Assembly: GCA_023525975.1 (NCBI GenBank) | Contig: CM042032.1 | Span: forward strand, 35,940,001-36,004,000 | Direction of reading: 5' to 3' | From: Smallanthus sonchifolius | Taxonomy: Eukaryota; Streptophyta; Magnoliopsida; Asterales; Asteraceae | DNA: 64,000 nucleotides | Part shown: one piece after another, positions 1 to 11,300 of the stretch | How positions within the stretch are numbered: position 1 is the stretch's first letter | Layout: each line of letters opens with the position of its first letter | Notes under the pieces: generated by a model | Databases searched by the model: none | What the model saw: only the letters and a program-made list of their open reading frames with translations | Told to the model about the DNA's origin: nothing | Translations under genes and position numbers: made by a program

Positions 1-618
1 ACCCAATTATGTGATTCTCTTTAATGGTTTCAAATCTTCTATTTTGGTCCAAATCCGCCAAATCTGAGCTTGATATAGGAGTATTAAACAGCCTTGAATG
101 TTTAGGAGTTAAAAACAGAAGGTTTGGATGCGGATTAAATCAATTTAGAGGTTGATTTGGCATGGTTGACTTTTTGAAGTCAAATTTGTTCTTGGTTAGG
201 CTAAGGGTTCAAAAATATAAAGGGATTCTAATGATATAAAAGGGGTTCAAGGCTTATTTCCATGCTAATTAAGTTATAAAATTTATTTTATAAAACTTAT
301 CAAACATAAACTTATATATATATATTATTTATTTCCTTATGATTAACTTTTCTTTTATATAAAAATAATAATAATAATAATAATATAGAATCTCATTTTT
401 ATCAATTTATTATTTATAAAAATACATATATACATATATATATATATATGTATAAAAATGAAATTTTGAAACTACGGATCGTTTACATGTTTGCAATAAT
501 AATTGGTACGACAAAACGTACATACGAGATAACAAGATTGAACTAATATGGCGGTCATAAATGTTATTAAGGTACAAAATGAAATAAAATATTACATGAA
601 AAAGTCACGGATGTTACA
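1..618 (-). mobile_element. 3' LTR of element A (partial)
   Basis: It matches 7769-8385 almost base for base and ends on the plus strand in GATGTTACA, the same end as the right-hand LTR. The minus-strand start is therefore TGTAACATCC. No gene lies here; the sequence is U3 and is AT-rich with TA and AAT microsatellites around 320-450. Confidence 0.95.
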
Positions 619-632
619 GTATCCCCAAGTTG
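619..632 (-). other. Polypurine tract of element A
   Basis: On the minus strand, purine-rich ACTTGGGGATAC directly precedes the 3' LTR start. It follows the GAATTTCGGGGACGAAATTC motif that is shared with the 3' ends of elements B, C and H. It is the expected plus-strand primer for reverse transcription. Confidence 0.7.
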
Positions 633-653
633 AAGGAATTTCGTCCCCGAAAT

Positions 654-1010
654 TCAACTGGTGGAGGCTACTGAATTAGAAAAGAGATGAGGGTACTTAA
701 GTTTCATTTGGTCTTCACGCTCCCAAGTGAACTCAGGGCCGCGCTTAGAATTCCAACGGACTTTCACGATAGGTATACGGCTACGCTTGGGTTGTTTAAC
801 ATTACGGTCCATGATCTCAACGGGTTGTTCAATGAAGTTCAACTTGTCATTAACACGGACTTTATCTAGTGGGATATGAAGAGTGTCGTCAGCCAGACAC
901 TTCTTGAGATTCGACACGTGAAAAGTGTCATGTACTCCATTGAGTTCGGCCGGCAGCTTGAGCTTGTAAGCTACAGGGCCAATCCTTTCAAGGATTTCAA
1001 AAGGACCCAC
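654..1010 (-). pseudogene. C-terminal chromodomain-like tail of element A gag-pol, cut off by a stop codon
   Basis: This stretch is in the same frame as the main ORF of element A and follows directly after an ochre codon at 1011-1013. The same place in element B reads PRYVGPFEIL; here the Tyr codon is TAA, so one base change separates the two parts. The tail has the conserved VHDTFHVSNLKKCL block. It ends in a chromodomain-like segment with VKVRWNSKRGPEFTWE and YPHLF, as in Tekay/Del chromoviruses, where the domain is thought to steer integration toward certain chromatin. The stop removes about 119 residues from the polyprotein unless it is read through. Confidence 0.9.
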
Positions 1011-4000
1011 TTATCTTGGTGCCAATTTCCCTTTCTTCCCGAAACGGACCACGCCCTTCCAAGGGGAAACTTTGAGTAAGACTTTATCCCCGACTTGGAA
1101 TTCGAGGGGTTTCCTTCGATTATCAGCATAACTCTTTTGGAGGGCACGGGTAGCCTTAAGTCTTTCTTGAATCTTGAAGATCTTATCGGAAGTCTCTTGA
1201 ATAAGCTCGGGACCGGTTATTTGAGCGTCACCGATCTCGGTCCAACATACCGGGGAGCGGCATTTTCTACCATATAAGGCTTCGAAAGGAGCACATTTAA
1301 TGCTAGCATGGTAGCTGTTGTTGTAAGAGAATTCCACGAGAGGCAAATGGTTATCCCAATTTCCGCCGAAATTGATCACACAAGTGCGAAGCATATCCTC
1401 CAGGGTTTGGATAGTCCTTTCGCTTTGGCCATCAGTTTGAGGATGATAAGCCGTGCTAAGGTCCAAACGAGTCCCTAAGGATTTTTGTAAGGATCGCCAG
1501 AAGTTGGAAGTAAAACGGCCGTCACGATCGGAGATAATGGACAAGGGCACACCGTGACGAGTCACGATTTCACTGATATAGAGATTTGACAACTTTTCCA
1601 TCTTGAAATCTTCACGAATAGGGATAAAATGAGCGGATTTGGTCAAGCGATCAACTATGACCCAAATCGAATCGTGCCCACGAGGAGTTCTTGGGAGTTT
1701 GGTGATAAAATCCATAGAGATTTGCTCCCATTTCCAAATAGGGATCTCGGGTTGTTGGAGAAGACCCGAGGGTTTTTGATGTTCGGCTTTAACCTTTAGG
1801 CACGTAAGACACTTGTTCACAAATAAAGCTATATCCTTCTTCATTCCGGGCCACCAATAAAACTCCTTGAGATCGTGATACATTTTATCGGCACCGAGAT
1901 GAATAGAATACCGGGATTTGTGTGCCTCATCGAGGATAAGCTCACGAAGGGGTTGAGAGTCAGGAATCCACATACGTCCCATGAAATAAAGAATTTCGTC
2001 GGACTTGGGCTGTAAATGTTTTTCGGCGCCACAATCTAACTGTTGCTTTAACTCACCCTTGGCAAGAACCTCTTTTTGAGCTTGAAGAACCATGGCTTTG
2101 AGGCTAGTTTGGACGATCATTCCCATGGCCTGAATGCGAGAGGGTTTGATCCGATCTTTCCGGCTAAGGGCGTCAGCAACCACATTGGCTTTTCCCGGGT
2201 GATAGCGAATTTCACAATCATAATCGCTTAAAAGTTCAACCCAACGCCGTTGCCTCATGTTGAGATCCTTTTGATCAAGGATATGTTGGAGGCTTTTATG
2301 ATCAGTGAAGATGACACATTTTGTACCATAGAGGTAGTGTCTCCAGATTTTCAAAGCAAAGACCACTGCACCTAACTCGAGGTCATGTGTAGTGTAGTTT
2401 CTTTCATGGACCTTGAGTTGTCTTGATGCGTAGGCAATGACTTTGCCGCGTTGCATCAACACGCAACCAAGACCTTGATTTGAGGCGTCACAATAAACGA
2501 CGAAGTCATCGTTGCCATCTGGAAGACTTAGGATAGGAGAGTCACACAATTTCTGCTTAAGGAGTTGGAAAGCATCTTCTTGTTTCTGCTCCCAAACGAA
2601 CGGTTTATCCTTTTGGGTTAGAGTTGTGAGTGGTAGGGCGACCTTTGAAAAGTTCGAGATGAACCTTCGATAGTAGCCGGCTAAACCCAGAAAGGAACGG
2701 ATTTCTGAGGGAGTCTTGGGCGTACTCCAGTTCTTGATAGCTTCGATTTTGGATGGGTCAACATGAATACCCTTCTCGTTGATAACATGACCCAAGAAAT
2801 GGACTTCTTTTAGCCAAAACTCGCATTTGGAAAATTTCGCATAAAGATTTTCCTTCTTCAAAAGCTCCAAGATTTGTCTTAGGTGATTCTCATGTTCTTT
2901 GGCAGTTCGAGAGTAGATCAATATGTCGTCAATGAAGACAATGACAAATTGATCTAAGTAGGGTCTACAAACCCGGTTCATAAGATCCATGAATACTGCG
3001 GGTGCATTGGTTAACCCGAAAGGCATAACCACGAACTCATAGTGTCCATATCGAGTTCTGAAAGCGGTCTTCGGGATGTCATCGTCATGGACTCGTAATT
3101 GGTGATAACCGGATCGAAGATCAATCTTTGAGAAACAAGTTGCTCCTTGCAATTGATCGAATAAGTCATCAATTCTCGGAAGAGGATATCGGTTCTTGGT
3201 AGTCAGCTTGTTGAGCTCACGATAATCAATGCACATCCTAAAGGTTCCATCTTTCTTCTTGACAAAAAGGACCAGGGCTCCCCAAGGTGAGAAGCTTGGT
3301 CTAATGAAACCTTTGTCTAGTAGCTCTTGCAATTGACTAGACAATTCTTGCAATTCGGATGGTGCGAGACGGTAAGGAGACTTAGCAATAGGGTTTGCTC
3401 CAGGAACAAGATCAATACGGAATTCAACTTGTCGAACAGGTGGGAGTCCGGGCAGATCGTCAGGGAATACTTCGGGAAAGTCTCGAATAACGGGTATGTC
3501 TTGAATGGTTCTATTCTCGGGTTTCTTTTCAACAATATGAGCCAAGAAAGCATAGCATTGCTTCCTTAAGTAGCTACGAGCCTTCATGCAAGAAATAATC
3601 TTTAGGCCACGACAAGGCTTGTCTCCAAGGATTTCCAAGATTTCACCGGCAGGTAGAGGAATACGAATAAGTTTCTCCGAGCATACGATTTCGGCATTGT
3701 TGCCGGATAGCCAGTCCATACCTACAACTATGTCAAAGCTTCCAAGAGTCATAGGAATAAGGTCGATGATGAACGGGTGATCGTTGAGAGTTAAGGTACA
3801 ACCGCGAACAACCGTACGAACATAGGTTAGTTTGCCATTGGCTATTTCAACCGTGTAAGGAGGTTCTAACACACTAGCGCATTTACCAAGCAAAGGTTCT
3901 AATTTGGTGGAAACAAAACTCTTGACGGCACCGGTGTCAAATAAAATTGATGCATAGACATTATTGACAAGAAAAGTACCTGTAACGACGGCAGGTTCCT

Positions 4001-5150
4001 CAAGTGCTTCAGTGGTACCAATAACAAAAGCCCGACCACGTGCCCCTTGTGTGTTAGCCAATTTGGGGCAACGGTTCCTGAGATGGTCGGTAGCACCACA
4101 CTGGTAGCAAGCTCTACCATTTGCAATTGCGGGGACCGTAGTAGGAGTAGCATTAACGACACGGCAAGTAGCTGCCAAGTGACCTCCTTTACCACACTTA
4201 GTGCATATGCGGCAAGGGTAGGTAGCATCATGATGATATTGGCACTTAGCACACCAAGGGTAAGACCCGCCATAAGATTTCTTTGTCGAAGCTTGTGCTT
4301 GCGTTGATGCCACTTGGGTAGTTGGAGTAGCAGGGGTTACCATAGCGAAGTTCTTTGCCACCTTCTGTTTCTTGAAGTGGCGTTCAGGCTTCTTGGTTTC
4401 CTCAACCCGAACTTTCTTTCCACCCTTTTGGGTCAGAATACCTTCTTTCACGAGATCATCCGTGAGGGACGCAGCTAGACGGATGGCAGCCTCAAGAGTA
4501 GCAGGGTTGCTGCCCATGACGGTACCCCTAACTTGATGAGGTAGGCAGCCAATGTAACGGTCAATTTGGCGACTCAACGGGGTGACCATGTGTGGGACCA
4601 ATGTGCTCAGTTCATGAAAACGGTTGTTGTATGCTTCATTTTCACCGCTATCTTGAACAAGATCCCACATTTCCACTTCAAGTTTTTTCATTTCATTCTT
4701 TGGGCAGAATTCCTCAACCATGAGTTCCTTAAGTTGATCCCATGCCAAGGCCAAGGCTGCGGCTAATCCCCGAGTTCGCTTCTCGCCATTCCACCAAGTA
4801 AGCGCCCTCTTTTGGAAGGCACTTGAAGCATACTTCACTTTCAGGTCATCGGGGCATTCACTCATTACCAGGGTTGACTCCATGCTTTCAAACCACTGAA
4901 GTAAGCCAGTGGCACCCTCAGATCCATTGTACTTTAGAGGGTTGCACGAGTTGAAGTGCTTGTATGTGCAGGTGGTTCCTCCGGTATCCCTCATAGTGTT
5001 TGTGAGTCGAGTAACCATATCAGGTAGCACAGCAGCAAGTTGCTGAGTTAAGAGTGTGGCGATGGCAGTGGTATCCATAGTCGGAGCAGTCAAGGTGGTA
5101 TCATTGGTTCCAGAATTGGTGGCGTCAGTGGTTTCACGTCGAGGAGGCAT
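1011..5150 (-). CDS. gag-pol: Gag-pol polyprotein of element A (1379 aa before a premature stop)
   Basis: One long frame holds the whole Ty3/gypsy set. Gag spans about residues 60-250. A CCHC zinc knuckle lies at C316-C319-H324-C329 and another at C348-C351-H356-C361. The protease motif FDTGA has its Asp at 405. RT spans about 590-800 with FIDD (Asp 741 and 742). RNase H has Asp 888 and a conserved E and D after it. Integrase has an HHCC zinc domain near 1073-1117 and a D1147, D1208, E1244 triad with 35 residues between the last two. The start MPPRRETTD lies 620 bases inside the primer site. Oddities: the residue after the protease motif is VK where C has DR, and PG becomes LG in the integrase zinc domain. 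The only clear lesion is the stop at 1011-1013, so the frame may be recently inactivated or still expressed without its chromodomain. It acts in the cytoplasmic particle and nucleus in copying and inserting the element. Confidence 0.96.
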   Translation of the reverse strand: MPPRRETTDATNSGTNDTTLTAPTMDTTAIATLLTQQLAAVLPDMVTRLTNTMRDTGGTTCTYKHFNSCNPLKYNGSEGATGLLQWFESMESTLVMSECPDDLKVKYASSAFQKRALTWWNGEKRTRGLAAALALAWDQLKELMVEEFCPKNEMKKLEVEMWDLVQDSGENEAYNNRFHELSTLVPHMVTPLSRQIDRYIGCLPHQVRGTVMGSNPATLEAAIRLAASLTDDLVKEGILTQKGGKKVRVEETKKPERHFKKQKVAKNFAMVTPATPTTQVASTQAQASTKKSYGGSYPWCAKCQYHHDATYPCRICTKCGKGGHLAATCRVVNATPTTVPAIANGRACYQCGATDHLRNRCPKLANTQGARGRAFVIGTTEALEEPAVVTGTFLVNNVYASILFDTGAVKSFVSTKLEPLLGKCASVLEPPYTVEIANGKLTYVRTVVRGCTLTLNDHPFIIDLIPMTLGSFDIVVGMDWLSGNNAEIVCSEKLIRIPLPAGEILEILGDKPCRGLKIISCMKARSYLRKQCYAFLAHIVEKKPENRTIQDIPVIRDFPEVFPDDLPGLPPVRQVEFRIDLVPGANPIAKSPYRLAPSELQELSSQLQELLDKGFIRPSFSPWGALVLFVKKKDGTFRMCIDYRELNKLTTKNRYPLPRIDDLFDQLQGATCFSKIDLRSGYHQLRVHDDDIPKTAFRTRYGHYEFVVMPFGLTNAPAVFMDLMNRVCRPYLDQFVIVFIDDILIYSRTAKEHENHLRQILELLKKENLYAKFSKCEFWLKEVHFLGHVINEKGIHVDPSKIEAIKNWSTPKTPSEIRSFLGLAGYYRRFISNFSKVALPLTTLTQKDKPFVWEQKQEDAFQLLKQKLCDSPILSLPDGNDDFVVYCDASNQGLGCVLMQRGKVIAYASRQLKVHERNYTTHDLELGAVVFALKIWRHYLYGTKCVIFTDHKSLQHILDQKDLNMRQRRWVELLSDYDCEIRYHPGKANVVADALSRKDRIKPSRIQAMGMIVQTSLKAMVLQAQKEVLAKGELKQQLDCGAEKHLQPKSDEILYFMGRMWIPDSQPLRELILDEAHKSRYSIHLGADKMYHDLKEFYWWPGMKKDIALFVNKCLTCLKVKAEHQKPSGLLQQPEIPIWKWEQISMDFITKLPRTPRGHDSIWVIVDRLTKSAHFIPIREDFKMEKLSNLYISEIVTRHGVPLSIISDRDGRFTSNFWRSLQKSLGTRLDLSTAYHPQTDGQSERTIQTLEDMLRTCVINFGGNWDNHLPLVEFSYNNSYHASIKCAPFEALYGRKCRSPVCWTEIGDAQITGPELIQETSDKIFKIQERLKATRALQKSYADNRRKPLEFQVGDKVLLKVSPWKGVVRFGKKGKLAPR

Positions 5151-5788
5151 TCTACGAAGACAAGATTATTAATCGAGTTAGAGATAGACATATAAATAAT
5201 AGAAGTGATATATTCATAAAATAGAAATTCACTTGCATTAATGTCATACAAAGGTAGAATTGAAATAGATAAACACTAGCTTATATAATGCTTAGTGTTA
5301 AGTACAAATGAATTTTAAATTTTGACTAATCATAACACCGAGTTCTCACAATAGCATGTTAGAAGTATACTTGACCTATAAGTAGTGCAGCCACCAAAAG
5401 GATTCCCAGGAAAGAGAGGTGGGTCACAAGGGACACACTTAAGTACCAAGTCTTTCCTTAGTCAGAACCTTTTATGGGCCTACACCCACTCTTCCAGCCA
5501 TCATATACTACTAACATCTATCACTTGAACCCATGGTTATGATGAGAATAATGGATTGGGCTTTGAGGCCCAAGAGTGAGATCCATCTTCTCGAGCAAGC
5601 TTCCTTTTCTTGAGTGGTAAGTGGTTAGAGAAAGATTCGAGTGGACATACGTGTGATGACATGGCTAAGAAGAGATAAGGTTAGCACATAAATCACATAT
5701 AGTTCCTATGAAAGTGTAAGGGAGTCTTAGGTTATAGTCTAGGTCTTTCTAAGCCTAATTCTCTATAACCAAGGCTCTGATACCAATC
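5151..5788 (-). other. Leader region of element A with primer binding site
   Basis: No gene here. It is the untranslated leader between the 5' LTR and the gag start. The minus strand reads TGGTATCAGAGCC at 5785-5773, three bases inside the LTR. This complements the 3' end of initiator-Met tRNA. Confidence 0.85.
5773..5785 (-). other. Primer binding site (tRNA-iMet type) of element A
   Basis: TGGTATCAGAGCC on the minus strand, separated from the LTR end by three bases. The same site occurs in D (25900), H (59804) and J (63081). Confidence 0.9.
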
Positions 5789-6017
5789 TGTCACATCCCG
5801 CCAAGGCGGAATACGCGAGGTGTCACACATATAGTACATAGCACAAGGTATAAAGACAAATACTAAGGCATCACAAAAATTTATTAATTTCATAATTGAT
5901 TGTTCAACACTTTTTAAAATAAATAAACAAAATCCAAAAAAATTAACATTGTAAGAATTTCTTTAACTAAGTCCATAAGCAATCCTACTTGATCCTTTCT
6001 CTCCTAGTTATTATTTC

Positions 6018-6472
6018 CTGAAACATGTAAGAAAATGGGTCAACATAAAGTTGGTGAGAGACATAGGTTTTAAATGTTATAAAGATAAATTGTCATAAAA
6101 GATATAAACAAATTCAAACCAAGTTCAAACAAATGTACAAGCATATTAACACAAACGTTTTGCAATCAACCCTAAATGTTATATGTTATAAGCATCCACA
6201 ATCCACGATTGTGCCGTAAAAAGTTATATGCATCCACAATCCCTAAGATTGTGCCGTTGTTATATCGGTTTCCCTCATATGGCCATATTAGTACTTCCTT
6301 AGGCTTATGATCAAGTTAATGATTGCAAAGTTGTTATAAGTGTTCAAATATCAAGCACATAATTGAAATTACTTGTTTGAGAATTTGTTTTGGAAAGGTT
6401 TAAGTTATCAAGCCATAAAAATATACACGTTTCACCCCAAAAGTTAAAAAGAAAAAGGGGCTATGTTCTCAC
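6018..6472 (-). other. Predicted leader intron inside the A LTR
   Basis: Minus strand: donor CAAG/GTGAGAAC at 6472 and acceptor TTTCAGG ending at 6018, 455 nt. The branch-site region CACCAACTTTATGTTGAC (6056-6039) folds as CAAC/GTTG with loop TTTAT, about 21 nt before the acceptor. Same layout as ten other LTR copies in the window. Splicing is inferred, not shown. Confidence 0.55.
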
Positions 6473-7324
6473 CTTGATATGGAGTCTCAAACTTAACTAG
6501 ATCGAGAGGACGGGTGAATCGGTTTAACGATGCCCTAAATAAATATGATATGTTATTTAATATATAGGAACGATTAAAAGAAATAAAGACGGAACGGAAC
6601 GATTTGGGAAGATAGGATTTGGAACGAATGAATGGATATTAAAGATTCGAATGATAATAAGTTAAATGTATAAAACAAGTTACACGAAATAATGTTTTAT
6701 AACTTTCTATTTATAAAAGAGATTTTAGGTGACATCAAACAACTATAAATTAGAAATTTAAGATAATAAATAATCCTAATGGTCGTCTTGTTGGAACACC
6801 ATAATATAATAGTATTTATATGGATCTTGTTTGTATTAAATCGTAATATCAAAACATATTATTTGTTCAAGAAATATTAATGATAATAATAATAATCATG
6901 ATAATAATAATAATAATAGTAATAAAAAGCTTAATAAACTTATTATATAAAATTGTATAGATATTGCAGATCAAGTCGTTTTTTAATGGTTTAAGTAATA
7001 TATATAAATCTTTTTTTAATAGAATCCATGATGTTACAAAACACGATCATTTTATAGTTATATACAAAGTAATAGAGTTTATGAAAGTACACTAGCATTT
7101 GACATGTTTGAAATATAGGTAACGAAATAAAAATAATTAAACATATATTTATATATACTTTTTATTTTAAGAGATTATAATTATAAAGCCCTTGAGAGTT
7201 TATAAAAAAAAGAACTGATTTTTAACCATAACATAATAATATTTTATCAATGTGTGTGTGTGTGTGAGTGAGTATGTGACTTGTGTGAATATAAGAGTCC
7301 TTACAAGAATGCTGAAATCAAAAC

Positions 7325-7408
7325 AAAAAAAAAGAAAGCAACAGGTCTCGAACTCATGACCTGTGCTAGAGAGACATAAAGCTTTAACCAGTTGATCTAG
7401 CCTGTTTA
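7325..7408 (-). other. tRNA-like Pol III promoter module in the A LTR leader
   Basis: Minus strand: A-box-like TAGATCAACTGGTTAAAGC (7400-7382), then B-box-like GAGTTCGAGACC (7354-7343) inside a CAGGTC/GACCTG stem, then nine T (7333-7325). It lies about 290-370 nt downstream of the TATA box. It is not a complete tRNA gene, so I do not call one. Confidence 0.5.
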
Positions 7409-7693
7409 GTTGGTACTCATTAGAAACAAATTAGCCTTAACATAAGGGTTTCGGAACCCTTCTTCCCCAAACAGTCCATCGCAAACCCAGCCCCTAGAAA
7501 CCTTAATATCCCAATTCGATTTTTATAAGGAAGACAGTAAGATGATGCGAAAACAAGGGAAACGAGTTACCTGATATCGATGATTGAATCGACGCAAAAA
7601 AAAACGAGGTTTCCGATCCCCTGTGCTGACCGCGAATCGTGAGGAGGAACAAGACGGAATTTGAGCTCGATTTCGAATGGTAATAGGTTAGGG

Positions 7694-7701
7694 TACTTAT
7701 A
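7694..7701 (-). promoter_or_regulatory. TATA-like box of the A LTR promoter
   Basis: Minus strand TATAAGTA about 685 nt from the LTR start. The sequence after it resembles a 5' leader. The related solo LTR has a matching box at 28176-28183. Confidence 0.5.
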
Positions 7702-8385
7702 GGATGTTTGAGGACGCGTATCACAGCTGTCAATTGGCGGATTTTCGGGCATGATTTCGCAATTCTTGCACCCAATTATGTGATTCTCTTTAATGGTTTC
7801 AAATCTTCTATTTTGGTCCAAATCCGCCAAATCTGAGCTTGATATAGGAGTATTAAACAGCCTTGAATGTTTAGGAGTTAAAAACAGAAGGTTTGGATGC
7901 GGATTAAAGCAATTTAGAGGTTGATTTGGCATGGTTGACTTTTTGAAGTCAAATTTGTTCTTGGTTAGGCTAAGGGTTCAAAAATATAAAGGGATTCTAA
8001 TGATATAAAAGGGGTTCAAGGCTTATTTCCATGCTAATTAAGTTATAAAATTTATTTTATAAAACTTATCAAACATAAACTTATATATATTATTATTTAT
8101 TTCCTTATGATTAACTTTTCTTTTATATAAAAAAAATAATAATAATAATATAGAATCTCATTTTTATCAATTTATTATTTATAAAAATACATATATACAT
8201 ATATATATATATATATGTATAAAAATGAAATTTTGAAACTACGGATCGTTTACACGTTTGCAATAATAATTGGTACGACAAAACGTACATACGAGATAAC
8301 ACGATTGAACTAATATGGCGGTCATAAATGTTATTAAGGTACAAAATGAAATAAAATATTACATGAAAAAGTCACGGATGTTACA

Positions 8386-11300
8386 TTTGGTCACACCACA
8401 CAAGTTTGTCGAACTAACAACCGAATGGGGAAATTTAAACCGGGATGTTTCATATGTGGTGACTGAAGCACTTCAAGAGGGATTGTCCCAAGTGGAAGAA
8501 TCAGAACAACGCTCAGGCACCAGGGAGGGCATTTGTGATGGGCACAAGGGACGCACGCCAGACCCGAACATCGTCACTGGTACGTTCCCGATAAATAATC
8601 ACTATGCCTCTGTACTTTTTTATTCGGGTGCGGATATGAGCTTTGTGTCGAATGATTTTAAATCCTTACTCGGTATTAAGGCCAGCAAACTAGATCAAAG
8701 TTATACAATTGAATTAGCAAATGGGAAATTAATAGAAACCGAAGAGCTCATTAAGGGTTGTACTTTATGCTTAGAAAACCATACATTCAGTATAGACCTT
8801 CTACCCGTCGAACTAGGGAGTTTTGATATTGTTATTGGCATGGATTGGTTATCAAAGAATCGTGCCGAGATCGTATGCTTCGAGAAGATTGTACGTATTC
8901 CCCTACCAAGCGGAGAAATTCTTTCAATTCAAGGAGAAAGGTGTAGAATGATGTTGAAGACGATAAACTGCATGAAAGCTCATAAGTATCTACGCAAGGG
9001 TTATTGTGCATTCCTGGCTCACATCGTCGAGAAGAAACCCGAAGAACGTCGACTTGAGGACATACCAATCGTCAGAGATTACTCAGAAATATTTCCCGAG
9101 GACTTACCAGGATTACCATCATCAAGACAAGTCGAGTTCCGGATCGACCTAGTACCAGGAGCAGCACCAGTTGCACGATCGCCGTATCGTCTAGCCCCTT
9201 CCGAGATGCAGGAACTGTCGAGCCAACTACAAGAATTACTTGACAAAGGTTTCATAAGACCGAGTTTCTCACCATGGGGAGCCCCGGTCCTGTTTGTAAA
9301 GAAAAAGGATGGAACCTTTAGAATGTGCATTGATTACCGAGAATTGAACAAGCTGACAATCAAAAATCGGTATCCTCTTCCTCGAATAGACGATTTGTTT
9401 GATCAACTTCAAGGTTCCAGTTTCTATTCTAAAATTGATCTACGATCAGGGTATCATCAACTGAAAATTCAGGAAGAAGATATACCAAAAACGGCTTTTA
9501 GGACTCGTTACGGTCACTACGAGTTCCTAGTTATGCCATTGGGCTTGACTAATGCACCGGCCGTTTTCATGGATCTCATGAACCGCGTGTGCAAACCATA
9601 CTTGGATAAATTCGTGATTGTGTTTATCGATAACATATTAATATATTCACGAACCAAGGAGGAACATGAACATCATTTGAAATTAATCTTAGAACTACTT
9701 AGGAATAAGAAGCTTTATGCCAAATTCTCTAAGTGTGAGTTTTGGATCCGAGAGGTTCACTTTCTCGGACACGTCATCAATAAGAATGGTATTCACGTAG
9801 ACCCATCCAAGATTGAAGCTATCAAAAACTGGGAAGCACCAAGAACTCCGACTGAGGTGCGTCAATTTCTGGGTTTGGCAGGCTATTACAGGCGATTTAT
9901 CGAGAATTTTTCAAAGATAGCCTTGCCTTTGACCACGTTAACTCAGAAGGACAAAAAGTTTGATTGGACTGATAAACAAGAATCAGCTTTTCAATTGCTG
10001 AAGCAAAAACTTTGCAGTGCACCAATCCTATCCCTTCCCGAAGGAACTGACAATTTCATCGTGTACTGCGACGCATCACACCAAGGTCTGGGATGTGTAT
10101 TGATGCAGAGAGAAAAAGTCATAGCGTATGCGTCCAGACAGCTAAAAGTACATGAGAAAAATTATACGACTCATGATCTGGAATTGGGTGCTGTCGTGTT
10201 TGCACTCAAGATTTGGAGACATTACTTATACGGTACAAAATGTACTATTTTTACAGATCACAAGAGTCTCCAACACATCTTTAATCAGAAAGAACTCAAC
10301 ATGAGGCAACGTCGTTGGGTAGAGCTACTGAATGATTACGACTGTGATATCAAGTATCACCCTGGTAAAGCAAACGTCGTAGCAGATGCCTTGAGTCGTA
10401 AAGAACGGGTTAAAACACTCCGTGTTCATGCCCTAGAATTGACAATTCATACGAGTCTCAATACTCAAATCAGGATGGCACAACAAGAGGCAATCAAAGA
10501 AGAAAACATTCAGAATGAAGTTTTACGAGGAATGATAAAGCAGTTGGAACCAAAGTCAGATGACACTTTATACTTCATGAATAGAATTTGGGTGCCATGT
10601 TTTGGTAACATACGGGAGTTGGTTATGGACGAAGCCCACAAGTCCAGGTACTCCATTCACCCAGGTTCGGATAAAATGTATAAGGATCTGAAAGAACTCT
10701 ACTGGTGGCCGAACATGAAAGGAGTAATTGCTATTTATGTCGGTAAATGCTTGACATGTTCAAAAGTAAAGACAGAACATCAGAAACCGTCGGGATCGTT
10801 ACAACAACCCGAAATTCCCCAATGGAAATGGGAACAGATTTCTATGGATTTCATCACAAAGTTACCCAAGACGTCCAGTGGTTATGATACCATATGGGTA
10901 ATTGTCGACCGTTTAACGAAATCTGCTCACTTTCTGCCAATTAAAGAAACCGACAAGACAGAGAAACTTACAAGACTCTACGTTAAAGAAATTGTGGCAA
11001 GACATGGAGTGCCAATTTCTTTTATCTCTGATAGAGATAGCAGATTCGTGTGTAGAATCTGGAAATCATTACAAGAAGCCATGGGCACACGTCTTAACAT
11101 GAGCACGGCATATCACCCACAAACAGATTGTCCAAGTGAAAGGACCATTCAAACTTTAGAGGATATGCTACGTGCGTGTGCAATTGACTTCGGTGGAAAT
11201 TGGGATACTCATTTGCCGCTAGCTGAGTTTTCATACAACAACAGTTACCACACCAGTATCAAAGCCGCTCCGTTTGAGGCTTTGTATGGTCGAAAATGTC

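Larger units (their letters stand above)
1..8385 (-). mobile_element. Element A: nearly intact Tekay/Del-like Ty3/gypsy retrotransposon (left LTR truncated by window edge)
   Basis: The element is read on the minus strand. Its 5' LTR is 5789-8385, primer site 5773-5785, gag-pol 654-5150, and the first 618 bases of its 3' LTR are 1-618. The two LTR copies are almost identical over the shared 618 bases: I see only a few substitutions and small length changes in AT microsatellites, so the insertion is young. It lies inside the gag region of element B, whose coding sequence starts directly at 8386. The other end of the target duplication is outside the window, so the 5-base duplication (TTTGG expected) cannot be tested. 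Confidence 0.93.
5789..8385 (-). mobile_element. 5' LTR of element A (2597 bp)
   Basis: On the plus strand it runs from TGTCACATCCC to GATGTTACA, with the primer site directly to its left. Order on the minus strand: U3 8385 to about 7700; TATA-like element 7701-7694; transcribed leader with a tRNA-like module (7408-7325); predicted intron 6472-6018; U5 end with the palindrome CCGCCAAGGCGG next to the terminus. Confidence 0.95.

Noticed and set aside
8315..8385. N-terminus of element B's long ORF
   Set aside because: These bases are the end of the A LTR; the ATG is accidental and not part of B.
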